Positions 42,868 to 46,030 of a stretch of DNA of 46,030 nt are shown here, one piece after another. Position 1 is the stretch's first letter, and each line of letters begins with the position of its first letter. The DNA lies in contig CANGWC010000003.1 in the NCBI GenBank assembly GCA_947457515.1, positions 1 to 46,030 on the forward strand, in the 5' to 3' direction. A program made the position numbers and the translations under genes. The notes under the pieces are model-generated. The model saw nothing but the letters and a program-made list of their open reading frames with translations, had not been told where the DNA came from and searched no databases. This DNA comes from Silvanigrellaceae bacterium (GTDB lineage Bacteria; Bdellovibrionota_B; Oligoflexia; Silvanigrellales; CANGWC01).

Positions 42868-44101
42868 TAAAACTATAACTAGTACCGCATTTAGAGCGGG
42901 AACGGAAATGATCAAAAACAAATCATCGGAAGATGACGCTTTTATCAGTCCTGCAGCACTTCGATTTGTAGAAGGGTTAGATGATCTTAAAGGTGCTGCC
43001 ATGAAAGTGGGACAGCTCTTAAGCTTATTAGATGAAAATGCACTCCCTAAAGGATGGAAAACAGCCTTAACACGGCTTCAATCAGAGGCGAATTCACGGT
43101 CTTGGGAGGAAATGCATCCCCTTCTTAAAAAATCTTTAGGAAGTTCTCTAAATCAATTGGATCAAATTGAAACAGAAGCTTTGCATGCAGCAAGTATTGG
43201 GCAAGTTCATAGAGCTCACTACATACCCTCTGATACAACTGTAGCTTTAAAAATCAGATATCCCCAGGTGAGAGAATCTATTAAAAGCGATCTGAATAAT
43301 TTACGCAGATTATTTAAATTAGGTGCTTTTATTAATATTAGAGGAGACTTTGAAGATGTTTTTAAGACTGTAGAAAAAATGCTCCTACAAGAAACAGATT
43401 TTCTTCAAGAGAAAAGTTTCTATGAAATTTATTTTGAATTTTTAAAAGGTAAAAATGAATTTCAGGTACCTATGATCATTGATGAAATGTGCACCCAAGA
43501 TGTTTTAGTGACTCAATGGGTAGAAGCAGAGTCACTGGAGAAATGGTTAGCCACATTTCCTTCTTTACAGAAAAGAGATGTGATTTCTCATCATCTTTTA
43601 AAGATTCTTTTTCTAGAGATTTTCCAACTTAAAGTCATTCAAACGGACCCTAATCCTGGAAATTTTTTAGTGACGGAAGATATGAAACTGGTCTTATTAG
43701 ATTTTGGTGCAGCACAGAAAATATCAGCTAAATTAGTTGCTCAGTATAAAAAACTCTTTTTAGCAACAATGGATAATAATATATCTCAAATTTTTCAAAC
43801 AGCTTATGAAATGGGATTTCTTGTAGAAAATGATACTGCACAAAGTCATGATCTTTTTTATGAAACAGTTAAACTTTCTTTAGAACCTTTTTTCCCAGAG
43901 GAGTATTCTTGGTATAAATGTGGATTAGTGGAGAGAGTTCGTAAGATAGCTTGGAAATTCACTCAATCTATCCATTTTAGAGCTCCACCTAAAGAAGTTG
44001 TTTGGATCAATAGAAGATTATTAGGGAATCAACTGATGCTAGAGAATATTGGAGCAACAGCGTCTGCAAGACAGATCATTTATAGTGCCATTGAAGGTTA
44101 G
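42824..44101 (+). CDS. ABC1/UbiB-family atypical kinase
   Basis: 425 residues. ABC1 kinase-like motifs are complete: the KxGQ motif in LKGAAMKVGQLLSLLDE (about 55-71), the Ala-rich loop HAASIGQVHRA, VALKIRYP with the ATP-anchoring Lys, QTDPNPGNFLV (catalytic-loop Asn) and VLLDFGAA. Members support ubiquinone or isoprenoid lipid metabolism through ATPase activity. Two starts are possible: ATG 42824, which keeps family-like N-terminal residues (FIKTITSTAFRAG), or ATG 42908, which has GGGAACGGAA just ahead. It is divergent from, and may overlap, the binding-protein gene. It ends one base before a convergent gene. Confidence 0.88.
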   Translation: MEKNKKTGNRTFSFIKTITSTAFRAGTEMIKNKSSEDDAFISPAALRFVEGLDDLKGAAMKVGQLLSLLDENALPKGWKTALTRLQSEANSRSWEEMHPLLKKSLGSSLNQLDQIETEALHAASIGQVHRAHYIPSDTTVALKIRYPQVRESIKSDLNNLRRLFKLGAFINIRGDFEDVFKTVEKMLLQETDFLQEKSFYEIYFEFLKGKNEFQVPMIIDEMCTQDVLVTQWVEAESLEKWLATFPSLQKRDVISHHLLKILFLEIFQLKVIQTDPNPGNFLVTEDMKLVLLDFGAAQKISAKLVAQYKKLFLATMDNNISQIFQTAYEMGFLVENDTAQSHDLFYETVKLSLEPFFPEEYSWYKCGLVERVRKIAWKFTQSIHFRAPPKEVVWINRRLLGNQLMLENIGATASARQIIYSAIEG

Positions 44102-44102
44102 G

Positions 44103-44915
44103 TTATATTCTTTTAGCTGGAGCGAAGGCTTCTAAGAGTTGTTCATTATAATCAACGTCATTTAATTTATGAGTTTGAGCATAGTCTTCAAATGTATCTC
44201 CAGAATAATATTCTTTTTCTTCTAAGAAAGATTGAAAAAGCTTTAAGGATTGCGTGGAGGTCTCACTGAGAAGAGATTGTCGAAGTGAATTAAAAATATC
44301 AATAATATCAGTAATTGGAGTCGTTACACCAGAATTAATAGATTCATCATTTTCTCTATAGAAAAGGATAAGAGCGTATAGATGAGTAGGAGGTAAATCA
44401 TTAGGTTGAAAGGTATGCTTTAAAGCATGAACAGGTTTTAAAAATAAAATATCAAGAAGTGTGTCGATAAAAGTATCATTAATAGAGTCAATATTTCGAG
44501 TTGTAAGAGAAATAAACTGATAGTTATCACGGGGAGATCTATAGCGTGATTTATTCAAGCTATCGAGCTCTAGTATAAAGTTTTTTACACGGAGTAAAAT
44601 AATTTCATTAAAGGTATCAAAAGGTCGCTTAATATCTTGAGTATAATCTATAGGGAAAGATTTTTGATGAAAATCATAAAACTTAATCAGTTCTGAGATG
44701 AGATTATCAAGACTTTCTTGTATGGCGGTATCACTAGGGGATTGCTGAATATCATTAAAGACTTCTTGAAGTTTTTTATATTTACGAACTGTTTCTATGA
44801 GTTCACTGAAAACACCAAATGGGCGAGCAACTTCTCCACCTCCTCCGATAATAATATCAGCATGGCCTAAGATAAAGTGAGATAAATAAACAAAAATGAG
44901 TAATAATTTTTTCAT
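44103..44915 (-). CDS. Secreted protein of unknown function, family B copy 2
   Basis: 270 residues with a GAGGT ribosome site and signal MKKLLLIFVYLSHFILGHA, followed by a Gly run (IIIGGGGEVARPFG). Shared with the next gene upstream: FSELIETVRKYK, ESLDNLIS, PIDYTQDI-x-RPFDTF, PPTHLYALILFYRE, TFEDYAQTHKL and the terminal DYNEQLLEAFAPAKRI. Mostly helical; no Cys in the mature chain and no catalytic motif that I can see. The Gly-rich start recalls the GGSDIGG stretch after the signal of family A, but I find no further similarity. Confidence 0.74.
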   Translation of the reverse strand: MKKLLLIFVYLSHFILGHADIIIGGGGEVARPFGVFSELIETVRKYKKLQEVFNDIQQSPSDTAIQESLDNLISELIKFYDFHQKSFPIDYTQDIKRPFDTFNEIILLRVKNFILELDSLNKSRYRSPRDNYQFISLTTRNIDSINDTFIDTLLDILFLKPVHALKHTFQPNDLPPTHLYALILFYRENDESINSGVTTPITDIIDIFNSLRQSLLSETSTQSLKLFQSFLEEKEYYSGDTFEDYAQTHKLNDVDYNEQLLEAFAPAKRI

Positions 44916-44970
44916 AGGAAATACCTCTTATAATTTTTATTAATTATTAAGGTTTGTAAGGGAAAAATCA
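44916..44970 (-). repeat. Duplicated leader of family B, copy 2
   Basis: The 55 bases before family B copy 2 match those before copy 1 (45768-45823): ATTGATTTTT, a variable middle, AATAAT-AATAAAAA, then a GAGGT ribosome site and ATGAAAAAA. The shared leader shows the duplicated unit included upstream sequence. Confidence 0.6.
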
Positions 44971-45047
44971 ATCAATTGAGCCCAAAAACATGTGCTTTGA
45001 ATCAGTACTATTTTGAAACAAATATAAAATTTTTTAACTAAACTAGA

Positions 45048-45767
45048 TTAGGTTTTTTGTGCTTTAAAGAAAGCTTCTAAGATTTCTCTATTGTATTCGG
45101 AATCAGGTAAACTCTGTGTTTTAAAATAATCTTCGAATGTTCCTTTAAATTTATTAGAATCTAATTCTAGATAATATTTAAAAATATCTAAAGATTGTGA
45201 AATATTATCTTTAGGTAAATTTTCATCAGAGAATCTAGGGAATTCTTCGAGATACAGATGCAATAAAGCATACAAGTGAGTAGGGGAGTATTCTTTTGCA
45301 TTAGAGAAACTACTTAATGGGCTATTATCTTTGAAATTTAGAATACGATTTACTGTACTCTCAAAAAGTCCATTAATAATTTCTATGGATTTTGAAATCA
45401 GATTAGGTGATCGGGGATCATCTTTTCCTTCAGTTAAGTGATACTTAATTAATAGGATCTGTTTATCTAACTCCCCAGTGATATAACTATCAAAAGCTAC
45501 AAATGGTTGAGCACTGTCTAAGGTATAATCCACAGGAAGAATGAGTTTATGGGAATTAAAGAAATCCATAATGTTTGATATAAGGCCATCCAGACTTCGT
45601 TGTATAAGTTCATTATCGAGGGATTCAAGATCTGTTTTGTACAAATTGATTGTATTAATAACTTCTGAAAATGGACCGTATAGAGGAGGCTCTTGAGCTA
45701 TAGCAATATGGTTATTGCCCAAAATAAAATAAGACAAATACATAAAAATGAGAAACAGTTTTTTCAT
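45048..45767 (-). CDS. Secreted protein of unknown function, family B copy 1
   Basis: 239 residues from ATG 45767, chosen because the GAGG site and leader match copy 2; an ATG at 45779 is in frame. Signal is MKKLFLIFMYLSYFILG followed by NNHIAIAQEPP. Conserved with copy 2: FSEVINTINLYK, RSLDGLIS, PVDYTLD-x-AQPFVAF, SPTHLYALLHLYLEE, TFEDYFKTQSL and SEYNREILEAFFKAQKT. The middle third has diverged strongly, and the Gly run after the signal is missing. It lies upstream of copy 2 on the same strand, 132 bases apart. Function unknown. Confidence 0.74.
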   Translation of the reverse strand: MKKLFLIFMYLSYFILGNNHIAIAQEPPLYGPFSEVINTINLYKTDLESLDNELIQRSLDGLISNIMDFFNSHKLILPVDYTLDSAQPFVAFDSYITGELDKQILLIKYHLTEGKDDPRSPNLISKSIEIINGLFESTVNRILNFKDNSPLSSFSNAKEYSPTHLYALLHLYLEEFPRFSDENLPKDNISQSLDIFKYYLELDSNKFKGTFEDYFKTQSLPDSEYNREILEAFFKAQKT

Positions 45768-45823
45768 GAAGAACCTCATATAGCTTTTTATTTATTATTT
45801 AGGTAGTTATAATAAAAATCAAT
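45768..45823 (-). repeat. Duplicated leader of family B, copy 1
   Basis: Counterpart of 44916-44970, with the same AT-rich blocks and a GAGG ribosome site 6 bases before the start codon of copy 1. Confidence 0.6.
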
Positions 45824-45849
45824 TTTTTTATAGTAATTTTTTTTAAAAG

Positions 45850-45903
45850 TTATATTTTACGAGCATAAGAAAAAGCATCTAGTAATTTTTTATCATATTG
45901 ATT
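45850..45903 (-). pseudogene. C-terminal relic of a third family B copy
   Basis: Read on the minus strand, 45903-45850 gives NQYDKKLLDAFSYARKI and a stop, closely matching the ends of the two family B proteins (DYNEQLLEAFAPAKRI and EYNREILEAFFKAQKT). Upstream the frame is open to an ATG at 45984 but the sequence no longer resembles the family, so only the tail survives. Confidence 0.7.
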
Positions 45904-46013
45904 CCCTGTGTGCCAATAATACGTGGTACAGATCTTAAAAATAATTAAGATAAATTGAAGGGCGAAGAAGGAATCAAAGATCATGATAAAAGATCAAATA
46001 TCCGAGAACAAAG

Positions 46014-46030
46014 GGGAAGGTTTCCTTCCC
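46014..46030 (-). terminator. Hairpin at the window edge
   Basis: GGGAAGG, TTT, CCTTCCC: a perfect 7-base G+C-rich stem in very AT-rich sequence. Read on the minus strand it is followed by CTTTGTTCTC, a moderately T-rich tail, so it may end a gene lying beyond the window. The element may be cut by the window edge. Confidence 0.4.

Noticed and set aside
42868-43002. 45-residue N-terminal extension of the NMT1-like binding protein
   Set aside because: It precedes an obvious signal peptide and runs antisense to conserved ABC1 kinase sequence.
44103-45767. Homology between secreted families A and B
   Set aside because: Both have a Gly-rich stretch after the signal in at least one copy, but I could find no further shared blocks.

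Overview
The window is an AT-rich stretch from a Gram-negative (two-membrane) bacterium. Envelope genes dominate: rseP, prc, an O-antigen ligase-like protein, lipoproteins, beta-barrel candidates and Sec-exported proteins. A hemL gene points to the C5 heme pathway, which argues against Alphaproteobacteria. A CFI-box-like domain in one lipoprotein and the many secreted paralogues loosely suggest a Bdellovibrionota or other 'deltaproteobacterial' lineage, but this is a weak inference. I see no tRNA, rRNA, insertion sequence, integrase or CRISPR array, and no gene-free stretch above 300 bases.

Layout. 1-1780: an AbiE-type toxin/antitoxin pair, visibly richer in G+C than its surroundings. 1998-6138 (minus): prc protease, ferredoxin-NADP reductase and an orphan amino-acid-type binding protein. 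6177-9530 (plus): a double GT4 glycosyltransferase and a TraB/GumN protein. 9543-18972 (minus): one long probable operon, uppS-rseP-tsaB-pssA-asd followed by a large lipoprotein, a methyltransferase-like protein, an O-antigen ligase-like protein and a membrane protein. 19002-24724 (plus): hisS, a large Cys-rich lipoprotein and glycogen phosphorylase. 24705-27191 (minus): efp-accB-accC.

27236-33740 (plus) is the most unusual block. A strong extended -10 promoter drives a beta-barrel-like protein, a c-type cytochrome lipoprotein, three tandem paralogues that look like secreted lytic transglycosylases (GH23/SLT fold), a metal-type ABC transporter ATPase and permease, and lysS, all with tiny gaps or overlaps. 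33808-36169 holds a second tandem family of secreted proteins of unknown function. 36289-39689 holds rpsR, a 37-residue membrane protein, an HNH nuclease, a tail-anchored protein, an exported superoxide dismutase and hemL. 39635-44101 holds a nitrate/sulfonate/thiamine-type ABC importer with an exported accessory protein, and an ABC1 kinase. 44103-45903 holds a third tandem family of secreted proteins plus the relic of a further copy.

The main theme is repeated tandem duplication of exported proteins. Three unrelated secreted families are duplicated. In two of them the spacer ahead of a later copy still carries a decayed, partly readable 3' end of the gene that preceded an earlier copy: gene 1 of the transglycosylase set at 30042-30125, and lysS at 34706-34764. 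In the third, a C-terminal stub of an extra copy remains at 45850-45903. The duplication units therefore seem to have started inside the upstream neighbour. The second family also carries a leader hairpin, preserved with wobble and compensatory changes, just ahead of both ribosome binding sites.
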